64,000 nt of DNA, from positions 124,001-188,000 of the forward strand of contig JAIKWV010000005.1 of the NCBI GenBank assembly GCA_024684435.1, in the 5' to 3' direction. Source of the DNA: Clostridiales bacterium. GTDB taxonomy: Bacteria; Bacillota; Clostridia; Oscillospirales; Acutalibacteraceae. Shown here piece by piece: positions 56,680 to 64,000 of the stretch. Every line of letters begins with the position of its first letter. Within the stretch, counting starts at the first letter, position 1. Below the pieces are notes generated by a model. It worked only from the letters and a program-made list of their open reading frames with translations. It did not search any database and was not told where the DNA came from. A program made the translations under genes and the position numbers.

Positions 56680-57948
56680 ATGAATTGCAGTCAGGCTGTA
56701 GAATATATACATTCCCTGCAGGTTTTCGGTATGAATCCCGGACTTGAGCGTATCGAAGGGCTTTGCAGTATGTTGGGAGACCCGCAGGACTCTCTTGAGT
56801 TTGTACACGTCGCCGGAACTAACGGCAAAGGCTCAACAAGCACAATGCTTGCGGGAATATTGACAGCTGCCGGGTACAGGACGGGTCTATATACCTCGCC
56901 GTATGTTATAGATTTCCGTGAACGCATACAGGTGGACGGAAAAATGATAAGCGAAAAGGATCTGGCTGATGTTATTTCCCGGGTAAAACCCATGGCGGAG
57001 GAAATGAACCGTCAGGGACTTCAGCCTACGGAGTTTGAGGTCATAACCGCCGCCGCTTTCCTGTATTTCAAAAACTGCGGCTGTGACCGGGTGGTGCTTG
57101 AGGTGGGACTTGGCGGCAGGTTTGACGCGACCAATATAATCAAAAATCCTCTTGCAAGCGTTATCACATCCATTTCCCTTGACCACACCGCCGTACTTGG
57201 CGACACTGTTGAAAAAATAGCCTTTGAAAAATGCGGCATAATCAAAGACAGCGGGATAGCCGTATCATATCCGGAGCAGCCGGAGGGCGCAATGGAAGTG
57301 ATAAAGAAAACGGCTGAAGATCACGGGAAAAAGCTCATAGTGCCGGATCTGACCAAGCTGGAAATTATTTCCGAGGGAATAAGGGGTACCGACGTAAGGT
57401 ACAGAGATCTGCAATTTACCGTTCCGTTTATCGGCAGACATATGGTTATGAACGCCGTTACAGCCGCCGAGACCGCTTTGAATATGGGGATAGACAAGAG
57501 CTTTATTCCCGCGGGAATATCCGGTTCGGTCATGCCCGCAAGGATGGAGCTTGTATCAGAATATCCCGCTGTGCTCATCGACGGAGGACACAACGAGGGC
57601 TGTGCCGAGGCGCTGAAAAATACTCTGCAAAAATTTTACAAAGGCAAAAAGATACTTGCCGTTATCGGTATGATGAAAGATAAAGACACGGACAAATATC
57701 TGTCGCAGACCGCGCCCCTTTTCAGCAGGATAATAACTACACGTCCGGACAATCCACGGTCAGAGCAGGCGGAGGAGCTGAAAAATACAGCGCTTAAATA
57801 TTGCGGTAACTGCACAGCAGAGGATGATCCCCGCAAGGCTGTGGACATGGCTTGCAGTGAGACCAGTGACTACGATCTGCTCGTTATCTGCGGTTCGTTT
57901 TATCTTGCCGGAGACGTAAGAAAATATATTATTGAAAAATTCAGATAA
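56680..57948 (+). CDS. folC: folylpolyglutamate/dihydrofolate synthase
   Basis: 422 aa. The Mur-ligase-like P-loop is GTNGKGS (46-52), followed by GLYTSPYVIDFRERIQ, the Lys-carbamate region (LEVGLGGRFDATN) and SLDHTAVLGDT; the C-terminal domain has LIDGGHNEG. It adds glutamates to folate (and may make dihydrofolate). The valS-folC order is common in Firmicutes. GGATCGGAGAG precedes the ATG. Confidence 0.97.
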   Translation: MNCSQAVEYIHSLQVFGMNPGLERIEGLCSMLGDPQDSLEFVHVAGTNGKGSTSTMLAGILTAAGYRTGLYTSPYVIDFRERIQVDGKMISEKDLADVISRVKPMAEEMNRQGLQPTEFEVITAAAFLYFKNCGCDRVVLEVGLGGRFDATNIIKNPLASVITSISLDHTAVLGDTVEKIAFEKCGIIKDSGIAVSYPEQPEGAMEVIKKTAEDHGKKLIVPDLTKLEIISEGIRGTDVRYRDLQFTVPFIGRHMVMNAVTAAETALNMGIDKSFIPAGISGSVMPARMELVSEYPAVLIDGGHNEGCAEALKNTLQKFYKGKKILAVIGMMKDKDTDKYLSQTAPLFSRIITTRPDNPRSEQAEELKNTALKYCGNCTAEDDPRKAVDMACSETSDYDLLVICGSFYLAGDVRKYIIEKFR

Positions 57949-57957
57949 CTTACCCGG

Positions 57958-57966
57958 TTTGACAAA
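57958..57966 (-). promoter_or_regulatory. candidate Spo0A box before spoIIAA
   Basis: TTTGACAAA, which on the minus strand reads TTTGTCAAA and fits the 0A box consensus TTTGTCRAA. The spoIIA operon is a classic Spo0A target, but one short match needs experimental support. Confidence 0.45.
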
Positions 57967-57979
57967 TTTTTCACACATT

Positions 57980-58009
57980 ATCCTTTACCATATGGTAGAG
58001 GATTTTTTT
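57980..58009 (+). terminator. terminator or attenuator between folC and spoIIAA
   Basis: ATCCT-t-TACC (57980-57989), loop ATAT, GGTA-g-AGGAT (57994-58003), then seven Ts (58003-58009). It stands between the candidate 0A box and the spoIIAA ribosome binding site. Confidence 0.8.
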
Positions 58010-58036
58010 ATGTCCAAAAATAAGGAGGAAGCAAAA

Positions 58037-58363
58037 ATGCCAGTACAAATAACATCCACACCGAAGAAGATCACCGCCTTGCTTACGGGGGAGATAGACC
58101 ACCACAATTCCGCGGTGATAAGGGAGATCATAGATCAGGCGGTGCGAAAACAACAGCCTCAGCTGTTGATAATGGATTTCGGAGGGGTCACATTCATGGA
58201 CAGCTCCGGGGTAGGGCTGGTCATGGGCAGGTACAGAACGGTACAGAATTACGGAGGTAAGATCGAGGTCGCAAACTTATCAAAGCAATATTACAGAGTT
58301 ATGAGATTGTCGGGCATAGAACGTCTTGCAAAAATATCCGTAAGGGAGGCAGTTGATAAATGA
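58037..58363 (+). CDS. spoIIAA: anti-sigma F factor antagonist
   Basis: 108 aa from ATG 58037 (AAGGAGG 7 bp upstream); an in-frame frame further upstream overlaps folC and the terminator. STAS domain with the phosphorylation site in FMDSSGVG (Ser56/Ser57). Unphosphorylated SpoIIAA frees sigma F from SpoIIAB in the forespore; SpoIIAB phosphorylates it. It overlaps spoIIAB by 4 bp. Confidence 0.96.
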   Translation: MPVQITSTPKKITALLTGEIDHHNSAVIREIIDQAVRKQQPQLLIMDFGGVTFMDSSGVGLVMGRYRTVQNYGGKIEVANLSKQYYRVMRLSGIERLAKISVREAVDK

Positions 58364-58788
58364 AGACAACAAACAAAATGAAGCTGGTCATAGAAAGCCG
58401 TTCGGTCAATGAGGGGTTCGCAAGGGCCGCTGTCGCGGCGTTTGCCGCTCAGCTTGATCCCACAGTGGAGGAACTGGCGGATATCAAAACAGCGGTGAGC
58501 GAGGCGGTCACAAACTGTATTGTCCACGCTTACCCATCAACGGTGGGGCTGATCTACATAACGGCGGAGCTGACGGACAGCGGAACAGTAAAGATAAAAA
58601 TACGGGACAGGGGCTGTGGTATAGCTGACGTCAGGCAGGCCATGGAACCGCTTTTTACCACCCTCGGTGGTGAGCGCTCTGGTCTGGGCTTCGCGGTAAT
58701 GGAAAGCTTTATGGATAAGGTGAAGGTCACATCGACGGTGAACAAAGGGACCTGCGTTACCATGACGAAAAATATAGCTTCAAGATGA
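58360..58788 (+). CDS. spoIIAB: anti-sigma F factor / serine kinase
   Basis: 142 aa. GHKL-type ATPase motifs: AVTNCIVHAYP (N box), RDRGCGIAD (G1) and ERSGLGFAVMESFMD (G2/ATP lid). It binds and blocks sigma F, and phosphorylates SpoIIAA. It overlaps both neighbours by 4 bp, a sign of tight translational coupling that keeps the partners balanced. Confidence 0.97.
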   Translation: MKTTNKMKLVIESRSVNEGFARAAVAAFAAQLDPTVEELADIKTAVSEAVTNCIVHAYPSTVGLIYITAELTDSGTVKIKIRDRGCGIADVRQAMEPLFTTLGGERSGLGFAVMESFMDKVKVTSTVNKGTCVTMTKNIASR

Positions 58789-59453
58789 AGAACGACGCTC
58801 AGAAAAGAAACGACATAGTTGAGAGCAATCTCGGTCTTGTACACTCCTGCGCCAACAAATTCAGGGGCAGGGGTGTGGAATACGACGATCTTTTTCAGGC
58901 GGGCTGTGTGGGTCTTATAAAGGCGGTGGACGGCTTTGACGAGAGCAAAGGTTTTTCCTTTTCCACCTATGCGGTCCCCGCTATTTTAGGTGAGATAAAA
59001 AGGATATTCCGTGACGGTGGGTCCGTCAAGGTAGGCAGAGCGCTCAAGGAAAAAGCGAGGCTTGTTATGCAGGAGAAGGAGCGGCTGACGGCGGAACTGG
59101 GAGAGGAGCCAACCGTCAGAGAGCTTGCCGAAAAACTGGAAATGGATATTTCCGAAACAGCCGAACTGCTTATCGCGGCAATGCCTACGGTGTCCCTGAC
59201 CTCGGGTGACGAATCCGGAAACACTCAAATGGATATTCCCACACCGCCGCCGGAGGATAAGATATCCACGGAAATAGCTCTGAATGAGGTGGTTTCAGCT
59301 TTGGATGAACGGGACAGAAAAATAATCGAGATGAGGTATTACCGGGGCAAAACTCAGACCGTTGTGGCGCAGAGTCTTGGCATGACCCAGGTACAGGTGT
59401 CAAGACGGGAAAAGGTCATCCTCACCAAACTGCGCACGGAACTGCTCGGCTGA
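58785..59453 (+). CDS. sigF: RNA polymerase sigma factor F (first forespore sigma factor)
   Basis: 222 aa. Region 2 has DLFQAGCVGLIKAVDGFDE and FSTYAVPAILGEIKR; region 3 and a region 4 helix-turn-helix (MTQVQVSRREKVIL) follow. By length and its place after spoIIAB this is SpoIIAC/sigma F. It starts within the spoIIAB stop region (4 bp overlap). Unlike Bacillus, spoVA genes do not follow. Confidence 0.96.
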   Translation: MKNDAQKRNDIVESNLGLVHSCANKFRGRGVEYDDLFQAGCVGLIKAVDGFDESKGFSFSTYAVPAILGEIKRIFRDGGSVKVGRALKEKARLVMQEKERLTAELGEEPTVRELAEKLEMDISETAELLIAAMPTVSLTSGDESGNTQMDIPTPPPEDKISTEIALNEVVSALDERDRKIIEMRYYRGKTQTVVAQSLGMTQVQVSRREKVILTKLRTELLG

Positions 59454-59470
59454 AAGCTGTCCTCGTCTAT

Positions 59471-59498
59471 TCAAAATATTCCGCTTGCCGCATATAAT
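59471..59498 (+). promoter_or_regulatory. candidate sigma-E promoter of yunB
   Basis: TCAAAAT (59471-59477), 13 bp, CATATAAT (59491-59498). The -10 is identical to the spoIIM candidate; the -35 is weak. Confidence 0.4.
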
Positions 59499-59532
59499 GT
59501 AACGTACAGCTGTCATGCGGGGCGGTGTTTTT

Positions 59533-60180
59533 TTGAGAAGAAGGATAAGAAGATATTATCCGAACCGGGTGAAATATTTATATCTTTTCACCGTTATAGT
59601 TATCGTTATATCAATTCTCTGCGTCACGGCAAACATCCGGCTTCGTCCCTTCATTAAAATCGTGGCGGAGGATTCGGCTGTGAATCTTGCCATGTCCTCC
59701 ATAAATTCCGCCGTTATAGACGTTATAACGGCCGAAAAAGTCACCTACGATATGCTGGCAATAGTGGACAAGGATGAAAACGGCAGGGTGACATCCGTCA
59801 AGACCGACGCCCTTAAAATAAATCTGCTCAAGAGCAAAGTGGGCAACGAAATAAAGAACAGGATAGACAGCGTACAGGAACGCAGGATATATGTCCCCGC
59901 GGGAGCTTTGCTGGGCAGTGATCTATGGTCAGGCATGGGACCGAAGATCAGCTCTAAGATATCACTTTGCGGCAGTGTGGTTACAGATATAACCAGCGAA
60001 TTCGATTCCTCCGGGATAAACCAGACCATACACAGGATGGTCGTAAAAATAAACGCTGATATTTCGGTGATGCTTCCCTCCTTTACAACAAATATCAAGG
60101 TAAACACAAGCATGTGCATCGCTGAAACGGTAATAGTGGGAATAGTCCCCAACACGTCGGCTCAGATAGTCAACGGCTGA
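59533..60180 (+). CDS. yunB: sporulation protein YunB
   Basis: About 215 aa from TTG 59533; an ATG at 59515 is possible, but GGGGCGGTG sits between them as a ribosome binding site. One N-terminal membrane helix (after RRRIRRYY) is followed by a secreted domain. The family pattern is IYVPAGALLGSDLWSGMGPK, then SSGINQTIHRM and AETVIVGIVPNT. YunB is a sigma-E-dependent sporulation protein of unclear role. Confidence 0.92.
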   Translation: MRRRIRRYYPNRVKYLYLFTVIVIVISILCVTANIRLRPFIKIVAEDSAVNLAMSSINSAVIDVITAEKVTYDMLAIVDKDENGRVTSVKTDALKINLLKSKVGNEIKNRIDSVQERRIYVPAGALLGSDLWSGMGPKISSKISLCGSVVTDITSEFDSSGINQTIHRMVVKINADISVMLPSFTTNIKVNTSMCIAETVIVGIVPNTSAQIVNG

Positions 60181-60210
60181 GTAATATATGAGACTTCCGC
60201 GGCATATTAT
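60181..60210 (+). promoter_or_regulatory. candidate sigma-E promoter of spoIIID
   Basis: GTAATAT (60181-60187), 15 bp, CATATTAT (60203-60210), starting at the yunB stop codon. spoIIID is sigma-E-dependent in Bacillus. Confidence 0.5.
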
Positions 60211-60242
60211 GGAACAATAATACTGTTCCGGGAGGGTCTGCT

Positions 60243-60515
60243 TTGAAGGGAATCGTTGAAGAAAGAGCCGTGGAGTTGGGAAAATATATAGCGGAAAACA
60301 AGGCTACGGTCCGTTCCGCGGCAAAAAAATTCGGTATATCTAAATCAACTGTGCACATAGATGTTTCACAGCGCCTGAGAAAATTGAATCCTCAGCTGTA
60401 CAACGCCGTGCGCGAGGTGATAGAGGTCAACAAGGCTCAGCGTCATATAAGGGGAGGCATGGCAACAAAGGAAAAGTATCTTCAGCAGGAAAACATTTTA
60501 CATAGCGACGGTTGA
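60243..60515 (+). CDS. spoIIID: mother-cell transcription factor SpoIIID
   Basis: 90 aa from a TTG with CGGGAGG upstream. The helix-turn-helix KFGISKSTVHIDVSQRL and the C-terminal basic segment RHIRGGMATKEKY match SpoIIID closely. It switches sigma-E genes on or off and helps sigma K appear. A hairpin-forming GGAACA/TGTTCC pair lies between promoter and ribosome binding site. Confidence 0.97.
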   Translation: MKGIVEERAVELGKYIAENKATVRSAAKKFGISKSTVHIDVSQRLRKLNPQLYNAVREVIEVNKAQRHIRGGMATKEKYLQQENILHSDG

Positions 60516-60532
60516 AAAATATCTGCTTTCGG

Positions 60533-60570
60533 CGTGTTCACATAGGATTGATGTTCCGTGTGTGAACACG
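60533..60570. repeat. inverted repeat between spoIIID and sipL
   Basis: Ten-bp perfect arms CGTGTTCACA (60533-60542) and TGTGAACACG (60561-60570), 18 nt apart, with no good T-run behind. It could be a transcript end for spoIIID or an operator next to the sipL promoter. Confidence 0.6.
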
Positions 60571-60576
60571 TCCTTT

Positions 60577-60605
60577 GCATATCAGGGACATGGTGTGCAT
60601 ATAAA
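60577..60605 (+). promoter_or_regulatory. candidate sigma-E promoter of sipL-spoIVA
   Basis: GCATATC (60577-60583), 14 bp, CATATAAA (60598-60605), about 33 bp before the sipL start. Both genes belong to the sigma-E regulon in C. difficile or Bacillus. Confidence 0.55.
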
Positions 60606-60638
60606 TTCGATAAAGAATTGAATTTGAGGAGAGCGACT

Positions 60639-62171
60639 ATGGAATTTAATTTATGTACCCGGGAATTGAATACCCCGCAGACCGTTTTTGAGGGAAGAAC
60701 AGAGCAGGCGGTGGACAGCGATATATCCCTGCCGGACTATTGTCCCGACGTGACCAGAATACTCAAATGCGATATTGTTCCTGCTGTTACGGGAACGCAG
60801 GTGGTAGGCGGCAGGTTGACATTTGAAGGCATTGCGGCGGTGAGGATGATCTATGTGAGCGATGACAACAAAGTGCATTGCTATGAGCAGGAATATCCCT
60901 TTTCAAAATATATCGAGTCCGACGAGATTTCGGACAGCTCCGCCGTCTGTATAAAGGCTAAAACCGACTATGTCAACTGCCGCGCAGTCAGTCAGCGCCG
61001 GACGGATACCCACGGCATGATGACCTTCATTGTAAAGGCATACGAAAAGAAGGGGGAGGAAATGATCGAGTCCGCGGAGGGGGCGGGAATACAGCTTAAA
61101 TGCGAAGAAATAAAATGCGCCGATTTTGTTTCCGTGTCCTCAAAAACTTTTACAATGGACGAGGTCATTGAAACGGACAATAAACCGCCGGTGTTGAATA
61201 TAGTCAGGGCGACAGCCTTTGCTCTTGCGGATGACGTCAAGGCTATCAGCAACAAGCTGCTTGTCAAGGGGGAACTCGGCGTAACTGTCCTTTACTCCGC
61301 GGACGACGGTGACAGCAGTCTTGTGCGTATCGAACACACGATGCCAATAAGTCAGATAATAGAGGCGGAGGGCATAACCGATAAAAGCGAAAATTCAGTC
61401 TCCCTCAATGTCAGCGCGCTGAAGGTCACACCAAAGACGGACAGCGACGGGAAACCCACACTGCTTGATATATCAGCCTTTATCTGCGCCGGAATAACCG
61501 CGTATGATACTGAGGAGCTGACCTTTGTGACCGACGCATATTCCACCTGCTGTGAGATATCCGCCGAATACAAACGCACGGAATTTCTTTCTCCGGAGCT
61601 TAGGATAAACGACAGAAATGTTGTTTCCGATAATCTTGATCTGAACGGGTCGGGGGTAAATGAGGTAACCGATATATGGTGTACGGACGTGACTTCAAAT
61701 GTGAGTCTCAAGGGCAGTGACCTTGTTATCGGCGGTTCCATGACCGCGAATATTCTCTTTACGGACGGTGAGAATAAACCGGGTTTCGCCCAAAAACAGC
61801 TTGATTACGAATACCGCAGACCCATGGGAGAGCCGGTATCAAATATCAAATGCGATCCCGATATAACGGTGACCGGCTGCACGGCTTCGGTGAATTCAGA
61901 TAAGCGCATAGACGTCAGGGCAGAGATGCTTATAAACGCGGTGGTGTTTTCATCATCAAATAAAAAAGTGCTGACCGGGATAGAGCCGGATATGTCAAGA
62001 TCAAAGTGCGGACAAAGATCTGCCGTTACGATCTATTTTCCCGAAAGCGGGGAGGCAGTCTGGGATATCGCAAGGAGATACAATACCACAACAGAGGCTA
62101 TAATGCAGGAAAACGATCTCATCGGCGATGAAATACCGGAAAGCCGTATGCTGATAATTCCCGGAGTTTAA
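60639..62171 (+). CDS. sipL: SpoIVA-interacting protein SipL (SPOCS and LysM domains)
   Basis: 510 aa from ATG 60639 (GAGGAGAG upstream); the frame upstream contains the promoter and is not coding. The N-terminal DUF3794/SPOCS domain has DSDISLPDYCPDVTRIL, a signature of the family; more SPOCS-like beta regions follow. The C-terminal ~50 residues are a LysM domain (ESGEAVWDIARRYNTTTE). In C. difficile SipL binds SpoIVA and links coat to forespore. spoIVA is 13 bp downstream, which supports the assignment. Confidence 0.93.
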   Translation: MEFNLCTRELNTPQTVFEGRTEQAVDSDISLPDYCPDVTRILKCDIVPAVTGTQVVGGRLTFEGIAAVRMIYVSDDNKVHCYEQEYPFSKYIESDEISDSSAVCIKAKTDYVNCRAVSQRRTDTHGMMTFIVKAYEKKGEEMIESAEGAGIQLKCEEIKCADFVSVSSKTFTMDEVIETDNKPPVLNIVRATAFALADDVKAISNKLLVKGELGVTVLYSADDGDSSLVRIEHTMPISQIIEAEGITDKSENSVSLNVSALKVTPKTDSDGKPTLLDISAFICAGITAYDTEELTFVTDAYSTCCEISAEYKRTEFLSPELRINDRNVVSDNLDLNGSGVNEVTDIWCTDVTSNVSLKGSDLVIGGSMTANILFTDGENKPGFAQKQLDYEYRRPMGEPVSNIKCDPDITVTGCTASVNSDKRIDVRAEMLINAVVFSSSNKKVLTGIEPDMSRSKCGQRSAVTIYFPESGEAVWDIARRYNTTTEAIMQENDLIGDEIPESRMLIIPGV

Positions 62172-62184
62172 TAAGGAGGCTGCT

Positions 62185-63663
62185 ATGGAAGAACGCAATA
62201 TTTATAAAGACATTGAACAGAGGACGCAGGGAGATATATACATAGGCGTCGTAGGTCCCGTAAGAACCGGAAAATCCACATTTATAAAACGGTTCATGGA
62301 CACTCTTGTTATCCCGAATATCGACGATGAGGTCAAAAGAGGAAGGGCAACGGATGAGCTGCCCCAGTCCGCCACCGGACGCACTATAATGACCACAGAG
62401 CCCAAATTCATCCCGGAGGACGCCGCGGAAATACAGCTGCCTGACAACGCCCGACTAAAGGTCAGGATGATAGACTGCGTGGGATATATCGTACCCAGCT
62501 CTCTCGGATATATTGAAAACAACCAGCCGAGAATGGTAAAAACACCCTGGTATGATAATGAAATACCCTTCAACATGGCGGCGGAGATAGGAACCAAAAA
62601 GGTCATAAGCGAGCATTCAACAATAGGACTTGTGATAACCACAGACGGCTCCATAAGCGAGATCCCACGAGAGGAATATGAGGAGGCGGAGGAACGGGTC
62701 ATCACCGAGCTCAAGGAGCTCAACAAGCCGTTCATAGTTTTGCTTAACAGCACGCTTCCCAATGACCCGGATACGATCAGCACAGCCGACTTGCTTTCCG
62801 AAAAATACGGTGTTCCGGTACTGCCGGTCAACTGCATGGAATTGACCGAGGAAGAGATAAAGCTGATACTTTCAAAGATACTTTTTGAGTTTCCCGTAAA
62901 AGAGGTCTCCGTTGATCTTCCGGACTGGATAGTTACGCTTGACCGTGATCATTGGTTGAGGAAATCTATATATTCCGCCATTCATTCCTCAGCAGAAAAG
63001 CTCAACCGTGTGAGAGACGTGTATGGATTTGCACAGCTTCTCGGGGACAGCGAATATATCGAATCAGCGGGAGTAACGGATATGAACCTTGCCGACGGAG
63101 GGGCAAGGGTGGAGGCGTCTGTGGATCACGACCTATTCTACAAGATCCTTGCGGAACGTACAGGTCTGGAGATCGAGGGTGAGCAGGGACTTCTTTACAG
63201 GCTGACCGAGCTTGCTCAGGCGAAAAAAGCATACGACAGACTGCGCAATGCCCTTGATGAGGTGGAGGCCACAGGCTACGGCATAGTTATGCCAACCATT
63301 GATGAACTGAGTCTTGAGGAGCCTGAAATAATGAGGCAGGGGGGAAGATACGGAGTGCGCCTGAGAGCCTCAGCACCCTCGCTCCACATAATGAAAGCGG
63401 ATATCACCACAGAGGTGGCGCCTATAGTAGGCTCGGAGTCTCAGTCTGAGGAGCTGGTAACATATCTGCTCAAGGAATTTGAAGAAAATCCGTCAAAGAT
63501 ATGGGATTCAAATATCTTTGGAAAATCGCTGAACGAGCTGGTAAACGAGGGGCTAAGAAATAAGCTTTACAGAATGCCGGGAGGGGCAAGACTCAAGCTT
63601 CAGGAGACTCTCGAAAAAGTGATAAACGAGGGGTGCAGCGGACTTATCTGCATTATTCTGTAG
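62185..63663 (+). CDS. spoIVA: stage IV sporulation protein A, coat basement-layer ATPase
   Basis: 492 aa, full length. The Walker A motif is GPVRTGKST (~27-35), with DELPQSATGRTIMTTEPKF and a Walker B-like VRMIDCVGY. The C-terminal segment that binds SpoVM in Bacillus (ending CSGLICIIL) is intact. SpoIVA uses ATP to polymerise around the forespore as the base of the coat. Shares a transcript with sipL. Confidence 0.99.
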   Translation: MEERNIYKDIEQRTQGDIYIGVVGPVRTGKSTFIKRFMDTLVIPNIDDEVKRGRATDELPQSATGRTIMTTEPKFIPEDAAEIQLPDNARLKVRMIDCVGYIVPSSLGYIENNQPRMVKTPWYDNEIPFNMAAEIGTKKVISEHSTIGLVITTDGSISEIPREEYEEAEERVITELKELNKPFIVLLNSTLPNDPDTISTADLLSEKYGVPVLPVNCMELTEEEIKLILSKILFEFPVKEVSVDLPDWIVTLDRDHWLRKSIYSAIHSSAEKLNRVRDVYGFAQLLGDSEYIESAGVTDMNLADGGARVEASVDHDLFYKILAERTGLEIEGEQGLLYRLTELAQAKKAYDRLRNALDEVEATGYGIVMPTIDELSLEEPEIMRQGGRYGVRLRASAPSLHIMKADITTEVAPIVGSESQSEELVTYLLKEFEENPSKIWDSNIFGKSLNELVNEGLRNKLYRMPGGARLKLQETLEKVINEGCSGLICIIL

Positions 63664-63691
63664 CTTAATGACAGATAATATTTTCAGTAAT

Positions 63692-63721
63692 TTGTAAATT
63701 TTAATAAAATTTTGCTATAAT
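63692..63721 (+). promoter_or_regulatory. promoter of last gene (TTGTAA-N18-TGcTATAAT)
   Basis: Extended -10 TGCTATAAT ending at 63721 and a weak -35 TTGTAA (63692-63697) 18 bp before it. It gives a leader of about 100 nt. Confidence 0.6.
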
Positions 63722-63828
63722 TCTAAAAAAGAACAATATAACGTATGATTTGTGATAAAGTGTGTAGGCAACCCCAATTTGCAGATAAAAGCCGAGCAGG
63801 CTCAAAATATAAGGTAAGTGAATTAAAA

Positions 63829-64000
63829 ATGTCAGGGATTGACAAGCGCGCACATCGCAGGCGCAAATTTGAAAGACAAAAGAAATTATATATTTTTTCG
63901 GCGATTTTTGTGGCGGTATTTTTGGTGTCGGGCGTTTCCGCAAAACTTTTAACAAAAACGAGCAGACCCAAAAGTATCAATACGGTCACATCCGTCTCAA
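63829..64000 (+). CDS. membrane-anchored protein, 3' end outside window (partial)
   Basis: Open from ATG 63829 to the right edge (57 codons) without a stop. The N-terminus is strongly basic (KRAHRRRKFERQKK), followed by one hydrophobic segment (YIFSAIFVAVFLVSGVSA) that could be an anchor or signal, then a Thr/Lys-rich start of an external domain. The family is not recognisable from this part. AAGGTAAG lies about 14 bp upstream as a weak ribosome binding site. Confidence 0.6.
   Translation, partial: MSGIDKRAHRRRKFERQKKLYIFSAIFVAVFLVSGVSAKLLTKTSRPKSINTVTSVS

Noticed and set aside
57932..58036. Longer N-terminus for SpoIIAA
   Set aside because: It would run through the folC end and the terminator hairpin, and homologues start at 58037 with a perfect AAGGAGG.
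63722..63828. Riboswitch in the ~100 nt leader of the last gene
   Set aside because: I compared it by eye with ydaO, preQ1 and c-di-GMP patterns and saw no conserved core.

Overview
The window looks like chromosome from an endospore-forming, anaerobic Gram-positive bacterium of the class Clostridia, most likely an Oscillospiraceae/Ruminococcaceae-type gut lineage. This is an inference from gene content: spoIIAA-spoIIAB-sigF, spoIIID, sipL-spoIVA, yunB, spoIIM and a GerA/SpoVAF-type germination protein; the Firmicutes-type dgt-dnaG-rpoD macromolecular synthesis run; RNase J; a GdpP-type c-di-AMP phosphodiesterase; and a dockerin-bearing secreted protein. I see no prophage, insertion sequence, CRISPR array or rRNA. 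One tRNA gene is present (Val, anticodon GAC).

Layout. 0-4.1 kb (+): the end of a zinc-ribbon protein, a secreted beta-lactamase-fold protein whose catalytic serine is a cysteine, a lipoprotein, a membrane acyltransferase and a TtcA-like tRNA thiolation enzyme. 4.1-10.6 kb (-): a complete F-type ATP synthase operon in the order I-like, a, c, b, delta, alpha, gamma, beta, epsilon. Its delta gene encodes only the C-terminal domain and its a subunit has a long N-terminal extension. 10.7-18.3 kb: an alpha/beta hydrolase, spoIIM, an intergenic region with repeat-like palindromes, two metallophosphoesterases flanking an AlkD-type DNA glycosylase, a secreted DUF4474-like protein and tRNA-Val. 18.4-31.9 kb: a VTC-type polyphosphate polymerase, an acyl-CoA ligase, purA, a transglutaminase-like/dockerin protein with its catalytic Cys lost, a GPH sugar symporter, a SpoIID-like protein fused to three peptidoglycan-binding domains, a SpoVAF-like protein and a GH89 alpha-N-acetylglucosaminidase.

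32-57.9 kb (+) is a long co-directional housekeeping stretch: RNase J, gdpP, rplI, dnaB, tilS, hpt, ftsH, a divergent type IIA topoisomerase pair, NAD(P)HX repair, a lipoprotein, a MazF-type RNase without an antitoxin gene, rpmE, yigZ, dgt, dnaG, rpoD, valS and folC. 57.9-63.7 kb (+) is a sporulation island: the sigma-F regulatory operon, then mother-cell genes yunB, spoIIID, sipL and spoIVA. Sigma-E-like promoter candidates sit in front of yunB, spoIIID, sipL and also the distant spoIIM. A last membrane-anchored protein runs off the right edge.

How the parts fit: SpoIIAB/SpoIIAA control sigma F in the forespore. SpoIIID and the sigma-E genes act in the mother cell, where SipL ties SpoIVA to the forespore surface. 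SpoIIM and the SpoIID-like protein suggest peptidoglycan remodelling during engulfment or coat assembly. The GH89 enzyme, GPH symporter and dockerin protein suggest use of host or plant glycans. The strongest oddities are the one-domain ATP synthase delta subunit, the CxxK (instead of SxxK) beta-lactamase-fold protein, the catalytically dead transglutaminase/dockerin protein, the antitoxin-less MazF in an otherwise conserved neighbourhood, the missing start codon of gdpP, and a terminator for one gene hidden inside the coding end of its convergent neighbour.
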